NCBI RefSeq assembly: GCF_000430885.1
Contig: NZ_AUMW01000013.1
Coordinates: 57,069-121,068 of the forward strand
Reading direction: 5' to 3'
Length of the DNA: 64,000 bases
DNA from: Desulfotruncus alcoholivorax DSM 16058
Lineage (GTDB): Bacteria; Bacillota; Desulfotomaculia; Desulfotomaculales; Desulfallaceae
Below the pieces are notes generated by a model that searched no databases, was not told the DNA's origin, and saw only the letters and a list, made by a program, of their open reading frames with translations. Made by a program: the position numbers and the translations under genes. Of this stretch, positions 44,426 through 53,287 are shown piece by piece. How positions within the stretch are numbered: position 1 is the first letter of the stretch; the number at the start of each line of letters is the position of its first letter.

Positions 44426-46243
44426 ATGGCAGTGGAATACGCCCGCGCTAAACAGGAAACTGTAAGCGCCCTGAAAGTGTTGGAGAAGCTCTCCGCAGGC
44501 CGGGGCAACCAAGTTTTAGCCGCTTACCTGGAAGAACAGCAGCAAAAACTGGTCAAAGACAGGTTTCATTTGGTTGTCCTGGGACAGTTCAAAAGGGGCA
44601 AAACAACTTTTTTAAACGCCCTGCTGGGCGATGAGGTGCTGCCCACCGGCGTGGTGCCGCTCACATCCATTGTGACTTTAATTGAATACGCGGAGCAAAT
44701 GCAAATTACCATTTATTTTGAAAATGGCGCAACCAAGCCAATAACCCCGCAAGAGCTACCGGAATACGTAACAGAAGAAGGCAACCCGGGCAATAGTAAA
44801 AATGTGCGCCATGTGACCCTGGCCTACCCTTCCGCTTACCTGAAAGACGGTGTGCTGTTAATCGATACGCCGGGCGTGGGCTCGATCTATAAGAACAACA
44901 CAGATGAAACATACAAATACTTGCCTATGGTCGACGCCGCTATTTTTCTGCTTTCATCCGACCAGCCCATCAGTGAAGCGGAATGTGAATTTCTTACCAA
45001 AATCAGCCGGTATTCCGCCAAAACCTTTTTTATTCTGAACAAAATAGATTACCTGAAAGGCAGCGACAGGGAAAAAGCCCTGGATTTTACTAAAAAAACG
45101 CTGGCGGAGCAGCTGGGCTATCACCGGGTGCAGGTTTACCCCCTGTCCGCCAAGCTGGCGCTGGAGGGCAAAATAACCGGCGACCGGGTAAAACTGCAAA
45201 ACAGCCTTTTGCCCCGGTTTGAGCAGGAGCTGCAGCATTTTTTAATGCGGGAAAAGGGCCAAACCGTGCTGGCGGCGGCCATCACCAAGGGCATCAACGC
45301 TTCCGGCGAACTGAAACTGAACCTGGAATTGGAGCTAAAAGCGCTGGGAATACCGCTGCAGGACCTAAAGAAAAAGGTTGAACTATTTGATCAAATGGTG
45401 CGGCAGCTGGAACAGCAGCAGCTGGACAACAGCTACTTATTGAAAGGAGAAGTCGACCGCCTGTTGGCCGCAATGGAACAGGAAATCACCAGGTTTCGCG
45501 CAACCCGCCGCGAGCTGATCGAGGCGCAAGTCAACCGGGCCTGCCGGGAATGCGGACTGGGAGGCCGGCTGCTGATCGGCCACCTGGAAAATATGATCTA
45601 TAATGCTGTGGAAAAAAATTTAAAGGAATGGTACCCGGAGCTGGACCAAAAGGTCAGCCAGGGATTTGACGACCTGGTGCAAAGGTTCACCGGCAAAACC
45701 AACGAGATAGTGGAAGAGCTGCTCAAGCATTCCGCCAGCATTTTTGAGATTAGCCTGGAGGGCTTTACCAAGGTGGAACGGCTGACGTCCGAAAGCAAAC
45801 TCTACTATATTTTAGGCGATGAGCCGGGGCTGCTGCTGCCCGACCCCATCCAAATCACCGCCGCCGTTCTGCCCCGGTTCATTTCCGGTCCCATCATCCT
45901 GCGGGAAATGACGGCCAAGGTGGATAAGGAGCTGGACCGCAACTGCGGCCGGGTGCGGTACGACATGCGGGAGCGGGTGGAAAAAAGCGTGCGCCTGTTC
46001 GCCAGGGCTCTGGAAGAAAAGTTCCAGGCGGTGGTCAGCCAGACGCGGGCCGTGCTGGAACGCGCCCTGGCCCAAAAAGAATCGGGCGAAAAACATACCG
46101 GCGCGGCCGCGGCGGAAATTCAAAAGCAGCTGTTAATCGTCGAGCAGGTTAAAAAAGACCTGGTTAACTTGCAGAGCTTAATTAAGTTGGATGAGAGCGC
46201 CGGCGGGCGAATCATCCCCATCGAAAGGAGGTGTGAAGCTTGA
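44426..46243 (+). CDS. dynamin-family GTPase
   Basis: 605 residues. G1 GQFKRGKTTFLN (about 51-62), G2 Thr in VVPLTSIV, G3 LIDTPGVGS and G4 ILNKIDYL; then about 350 residues of helices with coiled coils and amphipathic segments (DPIQITAAVLPRFISGP may touch membranes). Bacterial dynamin-like proteins remodel or repair membranes, and related ones belong to defence or stress loci. Starts right after the XRE stop and overlaps the HAD gene (TTGA), so translation is coupled. Its link to a fluoride riboswitch is the interesting point. Confidence 0.87.
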   Translation: MAVEYARAKQETVSALKVLEKLSAGRGNQVLAAYLEEQQQKLVKDRFHLVVLGQFKRGKTTFLNALLGDEVLPTGVVPLTSIVTLIEYAEQMQITIYFENGATKPITPQELPEYVTEEGNPGNSKNVRHVTLAYPSAYLKDGVLLIDTPGVGSIYKNNTDETYKYLPMVDAAIFLLSSDQPISEAECEFLTKISRYSAKTFFILNKIDYLKGSDREKALDFTKKTLAEQLGYHRVQVYPLSAKLALEGKITGDRVKLQNSLLPRFEQELQHFLMREKGQTVLAAAITKGINASGELKLNLELELKALGIPLQDLKKKVELFDQMVRQLEQQQLDNSYLLKGEVDRLLAAMEQEITRFRATRRELIEAQVNRACRECGLGGRLLIGHLENMIYNAVEKNLKEWYPELDQKVSQGFDDLVQRFTGKTNEIVEELLKHSASIFEISLEGFTKVERLTSESKLYYILGDEPGLLLPDPIQITAAVLPRFISGPIILREMTAKVDKELDRNCGRVRYDMRERVEKSVRLFARALEEKFQAVVSQTRAVLERALAQKESGEKHTGAAAAEIQKQLLIVEQVKKDLVNLQSLIKLDESAGGRIIPIERRCEA

Positions 46244-46710
46244 TTTCCGTGGATATACCCGGCCGCGGCACGCTGCAGCTAAAATATATTGTGCTTGATT
46301 ACAACGGCACGATGGCCAAAGACGGCATGCTGCTGCCCGGCGTTGAGGAAAGGTTGAACCGGCTCAGCGAGAGTATTGAAGTACATATCCTGACTGCCGA
46401 CACCTTCGGCAAGTGCCGGGGTGAGTGCAGGGGCATCAAAGGCGCCGTTCAGATTCTGACCCAACCGGTCGGGGGCAAAGAAAAAGAAGCCTTTGTGGAA
46501 AGTCTGGGGGCGGAGCAAACCGTGGCGGTAGGCAACGGAGCCAACGACAGGTTGATGCTGGCGAAAGCGGCCCTGGGCATTGTGATTTTAGGGCCGGAGG
46601 GAACCTCCGTGCAGGCGCTGCAAAATGCCGGTGTGGCGGTAAAGGATATCAATGAAGGACTGGAGCTGCTGCTGCAGCCCAAACGATTGATTGCAACCCT
46701 GCGTTTATAA
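46240..46710 (+). CDS. HAD-family phosphatase
   Basis: 156 residues: motif I VLDYNGTMAKDG (D-x-N-G-T, second Asp replaced by Asn, like P-type ATPases and some cap-less HADs), motif II Thr in LTADTFG, Lys in GGKEKEAF and motif IV VGNGANDRLMLAKA. Probably a small-molecule phosphatase without cap domain. The start is TTG 46240 behind AAAGGAGGTG, overlapping the GTPase stop. Confidence 0.85.
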   Translation: MISVDIPGRGTLQLKYIVLDYNGTMAKDGMLLPGVEERLNRLSESIEVHILTADTFGKCRGECRGIKGAVQILTQPVGGKEKEAFVESLGAEQTVAVGNGANDRLMLAKAALGIVILGPEGTSVQALQNAGVAVKDINEGLELLLQPKRLIATLRL

Positions 46711-46828
46711 TGAGTGTTATAATGTAGTGTTAAGTTAAGTTGCGGGTGTCTGACATTGCCCGGCTTTGCTCACAATATAAACATCACCGGAGGCAATTGA
46801 TAGGTTAAATTTTTTTTACCTATTCTTT

Positions 46829-46855
46829 TATTCTGACTTCTGACTCCTGACTTCT
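46829..46855. repeat. dispersed repeat, copy 3 (partial)
   Basis: TATTCTGACTTCTGACTCCT is the complement-type arm of the elements at 848 and 7471. It sits in the 177-base gap between the HAD and antiporter genes. Confidence 0.4.
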
Positions 46856-46887
46856 ATTAGCTATAGCTATTTTAGGGGGGAATACCG

Positions 46888-48015
46888 GTGAATATGTGGT
46901 TGGACGCGTCACTTTGGGTGGGCCTGGCTCTGGTTGCGGCGCTGTTTTCCGTGCGGCTGGGCATATCCGTGGCGCTTACTGAGATTATGGCCGGCGCTAT
47001 CGGCGGCAATTACCTGGGCTTACACATGCTTCCCTGGGTGGAATACGTGGCGGGCTTCGGAGCAATATTGCTCACCTTCTTGGCGGGTGCGGAAGTAAAC
47101 CCGTCAGATCTTAGATATAAATTCAAGGAAACTGTTTTAATCGGTTTTATTTCTTTTCTGTTTCCTTTCCTGGGGGCGTTTGCCTTTGCTTATTATGTAA
47201 CCGGCTGGACGTTGAACGCTGCTTTAATAGCCGGCATCGCCCTTTCCACCACTTCCGTGGCCGTGGTTTATGCGGTGATGGTGGAAACCGGCCTCAACGA
47301 AACGGAGTTGGGTAAAATCATTCTCGCCGCCTGCTTTATCACCGACCTGGGCACGGTGGTGGCTTTGGGCATCTTTTTTGCCAATTACGACTGGTGGCTG
47401 GCCGTTTTTCTGCTTGTTTCCTTGATCGTCATCGCCCTGACACCCTTTACAACCAGGTGGTTCATTCAAAAGTTCGGCAACCAGGTCAGCCAGATGGAGG
47501 TTAAATTTGTCTTTCTGTTGCTATTCGGCCTGGGCGGCCTGGCGCTCAAGGCCAACAGCGAGGCGGTGCTTCCCGCTTACCTGCTGGGCTTGGCCGTGGC
47601 CAAAATTTTTATGCAAAACAAGCAGGTGATGGTTAAAATGAGGGCGATGGCCTTTGCCATGCTGACCCCGTTTTATTTTCTTAAAGCCGGGCTGTTTATA
47701 TCTTTTTCCGCCGTGATAGCCGGTTTCGGCTTAATCCTGGTGCTGCTGGCGGTAAAAATGGCCGCAAAATTCCTGGGGGTGTGGCCGTTGACCAAAGCGT
47801 TCGGGTTTACTTCCCGGGACGGCATGTACACCACCCTGCTCATGTCCACCGGGCTTACCTTCGGCACCATTTCCGCCCTGTTCGGGCTCAGCCATAAAAT
47901 AATCGACCAAAACCAGTATACTATATTGGCCACGGTGGTGGTGTCCAGCGCTATAGTGCCGACGTTGATCGCCCAGGCCTTTTTCAGGCCCAAAACAGAA
48001 ATGGCTTCTCAATAA
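46888..48015 (+). CDS. CPA2-type cation/proton antiporter
   Basis: 375 residues, about 12 helices, e.g. LTFLAGAEVNPSDLRYKFKE, ALSTTSVAVVYAVMVETGLN and the core TD motif FITDLGTVVALG (ND/TD ion site). KefB/NapA/GerN-like Na+ or K+/H+ antiporter without a C-terminal RCK domain. GTG 46888 with GGGGGG upstream. Antiporters recur in fluoride-riboswitch operons, where they help offset acidification from HF entry. Confidence 0.83.
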   Translation: MNMWLDASLWVGLALVAALFSVRLGISVALTEIMAGAIGGNYLGLHMLPWVEYVAGFGAILLTFLAGAEVNPSDLRYKFKETVLIGFISFLFPFLGAFAFAYYVTGWTLNAALIAGIALSTTSVAVVYAVMVETGLNETELGKIILAACFITDLGTVVALGIFFANYDWWLAVFLLVSLIVIALTPFTTRWFIQKFGNQVSQMEVKFVFLLLFGLGGLALKANSEAVLPAYLLGLAVAKIFMQNKQVMVKMRAMAFAMLTPFYFLKAGLFISFSAVIAGFGLILVLLAVKMAAKFLGVWPLTKAFGFTSRDGMYTTLLMSTGLTFGTISALFGLSHKIIDQNQYTILATVVVSSAIVPTLIAQAFFRPKTEMASQ

Positions 48016-48167
48016 CCGCAGGGGGATACCCCATCCCCTTCCCCATCCGGTTTGCGCTGATCAAGCCCTACCTAGCGGCAGCCGTAGTTGTGGCAAAATA
48101 TATCTTCGACCTGTTTGTTGATGGGCTAAAGTTTAGTTTTTCCCAAAAGGGGGAAGACAATGATTAA
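48013..48167 (+). other. short hydrophobic reading frame, probable remnant
   Basis: After the antiporter stop a frame reads IRFALIKPYLAAAVVVAKYI and FDLFVDGLKFSF before stopping inside the uspA start. One possible membrane helix, no start codon. Perhaps the tail of a lost gene. Confidence 0.25.
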
Positions 48168-48588
48168 TCAACTACTATTAGCCGTGGACGGATCGGAAAA
48201 CGCCTACCGGGCTGCCCAATTTGCCGTTAACCTGCTGCAAGCCATCCCCAAAGCCCAATGCACAATTTTAACCGTCCTGACTTTTACTGAGGAGGAGGCC
48301 CGGTTCCTGGGCGCACCAGCGGCAGAGTATAATTTATCCGCCGGCCAAAAGGTTGATGGCCAGCTTGGAAAGATAAAACAATTATTTCACCGGGCCGGAC
48401 TGCAGCCGGAAATTGCGGTCCGGCAGGGCGATGTGGCCGGGAACATTCTGAATTATGCCCGGCAGAACAATTGCGACTTAATTGTTGTCGGCACCAGGGG
48501 GCGCGGCGTCTTTAAAGGTGCGCTGCTGGGCAGCGTGAGCCGGAGGGTGATCCGGCAGTCGCACTGCCCTGTATTGGTGGTTAAATAG
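48160..48588 (+). CDS. universal stress protein UspA family
   Basis: 142 residues: LLLAVDGSENAYRAAQFAVN, CDLIVVGTRGRGVFKG and ALLGSVSRRVIRQSHCPVLV; the G-2x-G-9x-GS ATP-binding motif is complete. UspA genes are common members of fluoride-riboswitch operons. GGGGGAAG precedes ATG 48160. Confidence 0.92.
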   Translation: MINQLLLAVDGSENAYRAAQFAVNLLQAIPKAQCTILTVLTFTEEEARFLGAPAAEYNLSAGQKVDGQLGKIKQLFHRAGLQPEIAVRQGDVAGNILNYARQNNCDLIVVGTRGRGVFKGALLGSVSRRVIRQSHCPVLVVK

Positions 48589-48625
48589 TCGAAAAATATA
48601 AAATTTTAGGGGGCAGGTGTAATAT

Positions 48626-49663
48626 ATGGGCTTGAAGTTGAACTTAGTGCGGGAAGAAGCGGTTTTGCTTGACCCCGGGTCAAATTTTGCGCCTAAAAAA
48701 ATAATAGTGGAAAAGCGTTTCGACCCGTTGACCGGTGATATGAGCAGAGTCGTCAGCTTTAAAAAATTTCAGCTACCAATTGTTGATTGGTCCCAGGCAG
48801 TGCAACGATCATTGCAAAACCCCTGCCCGTTTTGCGGGGAAAACCTGAACCAAATGACACCACAGTTCCCCAAAGATTTTATTGAAGAAGGTCGGCTAGG
48901 GGTAGGCCGGGCCACGGTGGTGCCGAACCTTTCACCCTATGACCGCTATTCCGCTGTGGTGGTTATGGCTCCCGACCATTACGTTTCCCTGGAGGAAATT
49001 AGTTTTGATTTGGTTAATGATTCTTTTGGAGCCGCCGTCTTATTTTTGCAAAAGTGTGCCGCTAAAGACGCCGCAGGGGCGGCTTACATGACCGCCAATT
49101 GGAACTACATGCCTTACTCCGGCGGCACCCTGGTCCACCCGCACCTGCAGGTGCTGGCCGGGCCTTCCCCGGGCAATTACCACCGCCGGTGCACCGCCGG
49201 GGCGGCAAGCTTCGCCCGGCAAACCGGCAAAGATTTTTGGGCTGAATTGATTCATTATGAAAAAACTGAAGGGGTGCGGTACTTGGGCCAAACCGGGGAG
49301 GTGCACTGGCTGGCCACGTTTGCCCCCCGGGCCCTGTGCGACGTGACCGCAGTTTTGCCGGCCCGCAAACTGGATGAGCTTAATGGTGAATTAATGTCAG
49401 ACCTCACCGGCGGCATTATCAATATGGTTCTTTTTTTTCAAGCAGTCAATATTGCTTCTTTTAACGCGGCACTGTTTGTCAGCAACCAGGCGGTGCCCGG
49501 CGCGCGGGTTTTCCTGCGCATGGTGGCCCGGTTCCCGCTGATTTATCCGGCCGGCAGCGACATGAGTTACCTGCAGGTTATTCATGCCGACCCCTGGACG
49601 GTGTGGTCGCCGGAATATGTTTGCTCAATGGCTCAAAAATTTTTCAGCCATAGCAATTATTAG
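48626..49663 (+). CDS. GalT-like HIT-superfamily nucleotidyltransferase/phosphorylase
   Basis: 345 residues. NPCPFCGENL (zinc-type CxxC), SPYDRYSAVVVMAPDHYVSL and YSGGTLVHPHLQVLAGPSPG with the HPHxQ active-site variant of galactose-1-phosphate uridylyltransferases and ADP-glucose phosphorylases; a second HIT-like half follows (LQVIHADPWTVW). Likely transfers nucleotidyl groups to or from a sugar phosphate; substrate unknown. Lies between two uspA genes in the fluoride region. ATG 48626 with AGGGGGCAGG upstream. Confidence 0.78.
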   Translation: MGLKLNLVREEAVLLDPGSNFAPKKIIVEKRFDPLTGDMSRVVSFKKFQLPIVDWSQAVQRSLQNPCPFCGENLNQMTPQFPKDFIEEGRLGVGRATVVPNLSPYDRYSAVVVMAPDHYVSLEEISFDLVNDSFGAAVLFLQKCAAKDAAGAAYMTANWNYMPYSGGTLVHPHLQVLAGPSPGNYHRRCTAGAASFARQTGKDFWAELIHYEKTEGVRYLGQTGEVHWLATFAPRALCDVTAVLPARKLDELNGELMSDLTGGIINMVLFFQAVNIASFNAALFVSNQAVPGARVFLRMVARFPLIYPAGSDMSYLQVIHADPWTVWSPEYVCSMAQKFFSHSNY

Positions 49664-49716
49664 TTGCGACCACCGTTTTGATAGTATTCTAATTCCAGGA
49701 ATGGAGGTCCTGTGAA

Positions 49717-50148
49717 ATGTTCAAGAAAATATTAGTGGCCTATGACGGTTCGGCGCATGCCCAAAATGCCCTAGAGGTTGCCATTGACCTGGCGCAAAAA
49801 TACAGCTCATTCATCGGAGTTGTTTCCGTAATTAATTTGCCGGACTTTGCCGGCACCGTGAGTGAGGTCGATGATATTATGATGAAAGCCAATGAGTTTT
49901 ACCGGGAGCACCATGCGCAGGTAGCAAATTTGCTGCAGCAAAACCAGGTGCCTTTTCAGCTACATATTGAATACGGCCATTCCGGCAACAAAATTGTCAA
50001 ATTTGCCGGTGAAAACAAGTTTAATCTAATTTTAACCGGCGCGCGCGGCCATAATAAAATTCAGCAGATTATCCTCGGCAGCACTTCCAGCTATATTGTC
50101 CAGCACGCTCCCTGCGCGGTGATGGTTATTAAACAGTTACAACTGTAG
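49717..50148 (+). CDS. universal stress protein UspA family
   Basis: 143 residues: ILVAYDGSAHAQNALEVAID, FNLILTGARGHNKIQQIILG, STSSYIVQHAPCAVMVI. ATP-motif G-x2-G present as GARGHNK...LGSTS, the second Gly replaced by His, so nucleotide binding is uncertain. AATGGAGG upstream. Confidence 0.88.
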   Translation: MFKKILVAYDGSAHAQNALEVAIDLAQKYSSFIGVVSVINLPDFAGTVSEVDDIMMKANEFYREHHAQVANLLQQNQVPFQLHIEYGHSGNKIVKFAGENKFNLILTGARGHNKIQQIILGSTSSYIVQHAPCAVMVIKQLQL

Positions 50149-50165
50149 TCTCCCCAATATACGGC

Positions 50166-50338
50166 TCAGAACAAAGTCAAGTCAGACCGGGCTGTTGAGA
50201 TCCAATTTAAAAACAGTAGATGGCACACCAGCAAGCCAAGGGCAAAACTGCCCAGCATATTAACCACAAAAGTACCCAGCGGAAAATCTTTGTGGCGCCC
50301 AAAAACCAGCCGGCGCCGACTGCAACCAAATCAACCAT
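50166..50338 (-). pseudogene. crcB: second crcB gene, truncated and frameshifted
   Basis: ATG 50338 overlaps the stop of the intact crcB by 3 codons. It begins MVDLVAVGAGWFLGATK, then the CrcB block FPLGTFVVNMLGSFALGLLV appears in the other frame, ending at 50166. The arm between the GGxxGA and PLGT blocks is shortened, and the C-terminal half (TTFSTF region) is missing. Tandem crcB1-crcB2 genes form heterodimeric channels in many Firmicutes. Confidence 0.7.
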
Positions 50339-50759
50339 TTCTCTCTTCCTTTACACTCAAGCCGGTCCATCTTTCACCCCAGCCGGTGGTTAAGATGTAT
50401 TGCCCCGTGGCATAACCGGACCAGGTAAAAATAAGTCCTGCCAGAAGGGTCAGCCCCAGGTAAAGCAACGCTAAAAAAGCTGACGATTGAAAAAGCATGA
50501 TGCCTTCCACACTGAGTGTTGAAAAAGTGGTAAAAGATCCGATAAAGCCTGTGGCAACGGCCAGTACAAAATATGACTGGCCGCTTAATTTATGCATCAC
50601 CAGGGTGAGAAATAAGGCAATAAAGAAACACCCCGCCATATTTACGGCAAAAGTCCCCCAGGGCAGCAAACCATTGTTATTTAATAATAAACTCACGGCA
50701 TAACGGGCCAGCGCGCCTAAAATTCCGCCCATACCAACGCTGATAAAGCGCAATTGCAT
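50331..50759 (-). CDS. crcB: fluoride ion channel Fluc
   Basis: 142 residues, four helices. GMGGILGALARYAVSLLL, LPWGTFAVNMAGCFFIALFL and ATGFIGSFTTFSTLSVEGI carry the Fluc hallmarks (GxxxGAxxRY, pore Asn, FTTFST box). Dual-topology channels export fluoride. With its partner gene broken it would have to work as a homodimer. ATG 50759 follows the uspA stop by 8 bases; no riboswitch was found on this operon. Confidence 0.93.
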   Translation of the reverse strand: MQLRFISVGMGGILGALARYAVSLLLNNNGLLPWGTFAVNMAGCFFIALFLTLVMHKLSGQSYFVLAVATGFIGSFTTFSTLSVEGIMLFQSSAFLALLYLGLTLLAGLIFTWSGYATGQYILTTGWGERWTGLSVKEERNG

Positions 50760-50769
50760 CACCTTGTTT

Positions 50770-51198
50770 TTATTTTACTACGGTTACCGGGCAGTGCGCC
50801 AAGTGCATAACCTTATTGCTGACACTGCCCAGCAGCATCCCTTTTACATTACCCAGCCCACGGGTACCCATGACTATAAGATCAAAACCATTTTCCCCGG
50901 CATATTCAACTATACTTTTGGCTGCGTCCCCCTGCAATATAACCTTATCCACTGCTAAGCCCGCGTTATTAAATAATTCCACAGCACCCTGCAGGATACG
51001 CCCGGCATTGATTTGCAGCGCGTTGTCAAATTCCGCGTCGCTGACACCGAGGAACTCCGCCTCATCCCTGGTGAAGGACGCCACTATTATTATGGCACAC
51101 CGGGCCTGAGGTATGCTTTTATGCAAATCAACAGCAAACTCAGCCGCCCGCAGCGCATTTTGTGATCCATCAAAGGCGAGAAGAATTTTTTTAATCAA
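50770..51198 (-). CDS. universal stress protein UspA family
   Basis: 142 residues, very like the protein at 48160: ILLAFDGSQNALRAAEFAVD, FDLIVMGTRGLGNVKGMLLG, SVSNKVMHLAHCPVTVVK, ATP motif intact. I use TTG 51198 because AAGGTGA lies 7 bases upstream and it gives the same length as its paralogue. First gene of the uspA-crcB operon; a TATAAT at 51262-51267 (reverse strand) may be its -10. Confidence 0.88.
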   Translation of the reverse strand: MIKKILLAFDGSQNALRAAEFAVDLHKSIPQARCAIIIVASFTRDEAEFLGVSDAEFDNALQINAGRILQGAVELFNNAGLAVDKVILQGDAAKSIVEYAGENGFDLIVMGTRGLGNVKGMLLGSVSNKVMHLAHCPVTVVK

Positions 51199-51493
51199 AT
51201 ACAATTCACCTTCCCACAAGTTACAACAGCTAAAATATAATGAGTAATTGATACATATTGATTATATCATGCGGTCCCCCAAAGTCCACCTTCCAGAGGC
51301 AGAAGCGGCAAGACCCGCACCCATTGCTTGCGCTGCCGGCACAAAACAGCCGCCGGTTTTATTTTGCTTGGGATTCCAACAAAATTTCTACCTCAAATGA
51401 AATACCTTGATTAACAGGTACCATTTAACCGGCATTTATTCGTTATCCAAAAGGAATAATATTTTTAACAAAAAATGAGGAGTTGGAAATAAT

Positions 51494-51607
51494 ATGGTGC
51501 AACTTGGCAATTTTCATTTCGGAAGAGCTGAAACCGCTAAGCCGAGAAAACCCGGAAGAACACTGGTCGGGCCGGGTACCGGGATGAGAAAGACGTGTTT
51601 ATTGTAA
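51494..51607 (+). other. possible 37-residue basic peptide
   Basis: GAGGAG about 12 bases before ATG 51494 opens MVQLGNFHFGRAETAKPRKP and 17 more residues. A second small frame starts at 51631 behind AAAGGAGG and overlaps the WYL gene in another frame. Both are unsupported by similarity. The rest of 51.2-51.7 kb shows nothing convincing. Confidence 0.25.
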
Positions 51608-51712
51608 ATAGCAGTCGATAAAGGAGGATAATGCAAATACCTGGTCGTATTTCCCTTTGCAGGAACAATATTACTGAGAATAGATTCCACCAAGTGCAAA
51701 GGGGGACAACAA

Positions 51713-52723
51713 ATGGCCGGTTCCAACCCGGAAACCACAAAGGCGCTGCGGGTAGCCAAATTACTGGACCTGCTGAACAAGAAGAGCCCTTATGGGGGCG
51801 TTTCCTGCAGGGAGATGGCTGAGGCTTGCGAAGTCAGCACCAGGAGCATTCACCGCTACCTGGACCATATTGAAAACGACTTGAGAATTCCGCTGGTCAG
51901 GCCGGAAAAAAACACCTCCAGAAAAGAGGGGCTGTACCGCCTGGACGCAGGCTACCTGCCTCCAATCAGCCCGGAAAAAGCCCTGATTATTTTCTTGAGC
52001 TTGCTACAACAAAAGGGCTCCGCCCTAGCCGGCCACATCAGTGAAATAAAGGACGTTCTGTTGGGTACGCTTTTCAAATACAAGTATTCGCCCCAAAGCC
52101 TGCCGGTGGAGCAGCTGCAGGAACGGATCCATATAGTGGAGGAGCAACTGGTGGACCCGGCCGGCGTTGGCCGGATTTTTGCCGTGCTGGCGCAGTCACT
52201 CCGGGAATGTTACCGGGTAAAGCTGTTTTACTTTTCTGCCCACAGCAATCAGAATACAGAGCGAGTCGTAGAGCCCTACGGCTTAATCTGCAAGCGGCAT
52301 AACTGGTACCTGGTGGCCCGCTGCCTCACCAGGAAAGCAATCCGCGTCTTCCGGGTGGACCAGATCAATGACGTATTCCCTTATTCATCGGAGCGTTTTG
52401 TATACCCAACGGACTTCTCCTTGAAAGAATACATGGCCCGTAGCTGGGGCGTGATCAATGACGGGGAAAGCTGTAAAGTCAGGCTGAAGTTCAGACCGGA
52501 AGTGGCCCACCGGGTTAAAAAGCTGGTTTATCACCCCTCACAGGTGATAGAAAAGCAGCTTGAAGACGGGTCGGTGATAATGTCCTTTGAGGCCTGCGGC
52601 CTAGCTGAGATGAAAACGTGGATTGTACAGTGGGGTGAGATGGTGGAGGTACTGGAACCGGATTGGCTCCGAAAAGACATGCGGGAGAGTGCCCACAGGC
52701 TGCTGGCACTATACAAAGTGTAG
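51713..52723 (+). CDS. WYL-domain transcriptional regulator
   Basis: 336 residues: DeoR-like HTH (KLLDLLNKKSPYGGVSCREM, EVSTRSIHRYLDHIENDL), WYL domain (VEPYGLICKRHNWYLVARCL ... IRVFRVDQINDV) and WCX-type C-terminus. WYL regulators sense nucleic acids or small ligands. GGGGG upstream of ATG 51713. No obvious target operon is adjacent; its neighbours are the uspA-crcB pair and a gene-poor stretch. Confidence 0.88.
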   Translation: MAGSNPETTKALRVAKLLDLLNKKSPYGGVSCREMAEACEVSTRSIHRYLDHIENDLRIPLVRPEKNTSRKEGLYRLDAGYLPPISPEKALIIFLSLLQQKGSALAGHISEIKDVLLGTLFKYKYSPQSLPVEQLQERIHIVEEQLVDPAGVGRIFAVLAQSLRECYRVKLFYFSAHSNQNTERVVEPYGLICKRHNWYLVARCLTRKAIRVFRVDQINDVFPYSSERFVYPTDFSLKEYMARSWGVINDGESCKVRLKFRPEVAHRVKKLVYHPSQVIEKQLEDGSVIMSFEACGLAEMKTWIVQWGEMVEVLEPDWLRKDMRESAHRLLALYKV

Positions 52724-53287
52724 GGGCGGTGGAGATCCCGCCTCATTGAGCTATTAATTGTAACATAATTATGACATAATTATATGCAAAATACAAGATA
52801 ACTGGATTTACAAGGAGCGGAGGAATACATCAGAACTCACATCAAAGCAGCAGGAGAAAGTAATGAGATTTTCACCGGTGAGGCTGTCAGGGAAATCCAT
52901 GCCTACTGTTTATTTTGGGAAATTCCCGGCAGTTTATCGTGAGAAGCAACACTCTGGCCATATGCTGATTCCATAACCACCCCTCCCATCTAATAACATT
53001 TATTTACTACATTGTATCTTAATCCTTTATTAAAAAACAATGCCTGAAGCTCCAAACCGGTGAGTTCATTTTGCCGCCTCTCTTCCGGTTGGAGTTTGAG
53101 TTTTTCTATTTATAGGCATAGCCTTTTTTATTCACACCCGCATAGCGGGTGGTTTACTAAAACATACAAAAAAATCACAAGCGGCACTGGGCCTAGTGCC
53201 GCTTGTTACTGATTTGTTGCAAATAATAGCGTAAAGAGAGTTTTATTCATTTAAATCATAATACACTAAAGTCAAAATGAGAAGAAC
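52724..53287. other. gene-poor region with hairpins
   Basis: A coding-like stretch without start (DLQGAEEYIRTHIKAAGESN onward) spans 52802-52942. A long imperfect hairpin CTCCAAACCGG / CCGGTTGGAG lies at about 53050-53110. Otherwise nothing recognisable. Confidence 0.3.
53177..53206. terminator. hairpin ACAAGCGGCAC, copy 2
   Basis: 12-bp stem ACAAGCGGCACT / AGTGCCGCTTGT, identical in its core to the hairpin at 34826-34853. It could terminate the lipoprotein gene on the reverse strand. Confidence 0.6.

Noticed and set aside
51220..51500. Search for a fluoride riboswitch before uspA-crcB
   Set aside because: No GATGG or CTCCTAC combination on the reverse strand.
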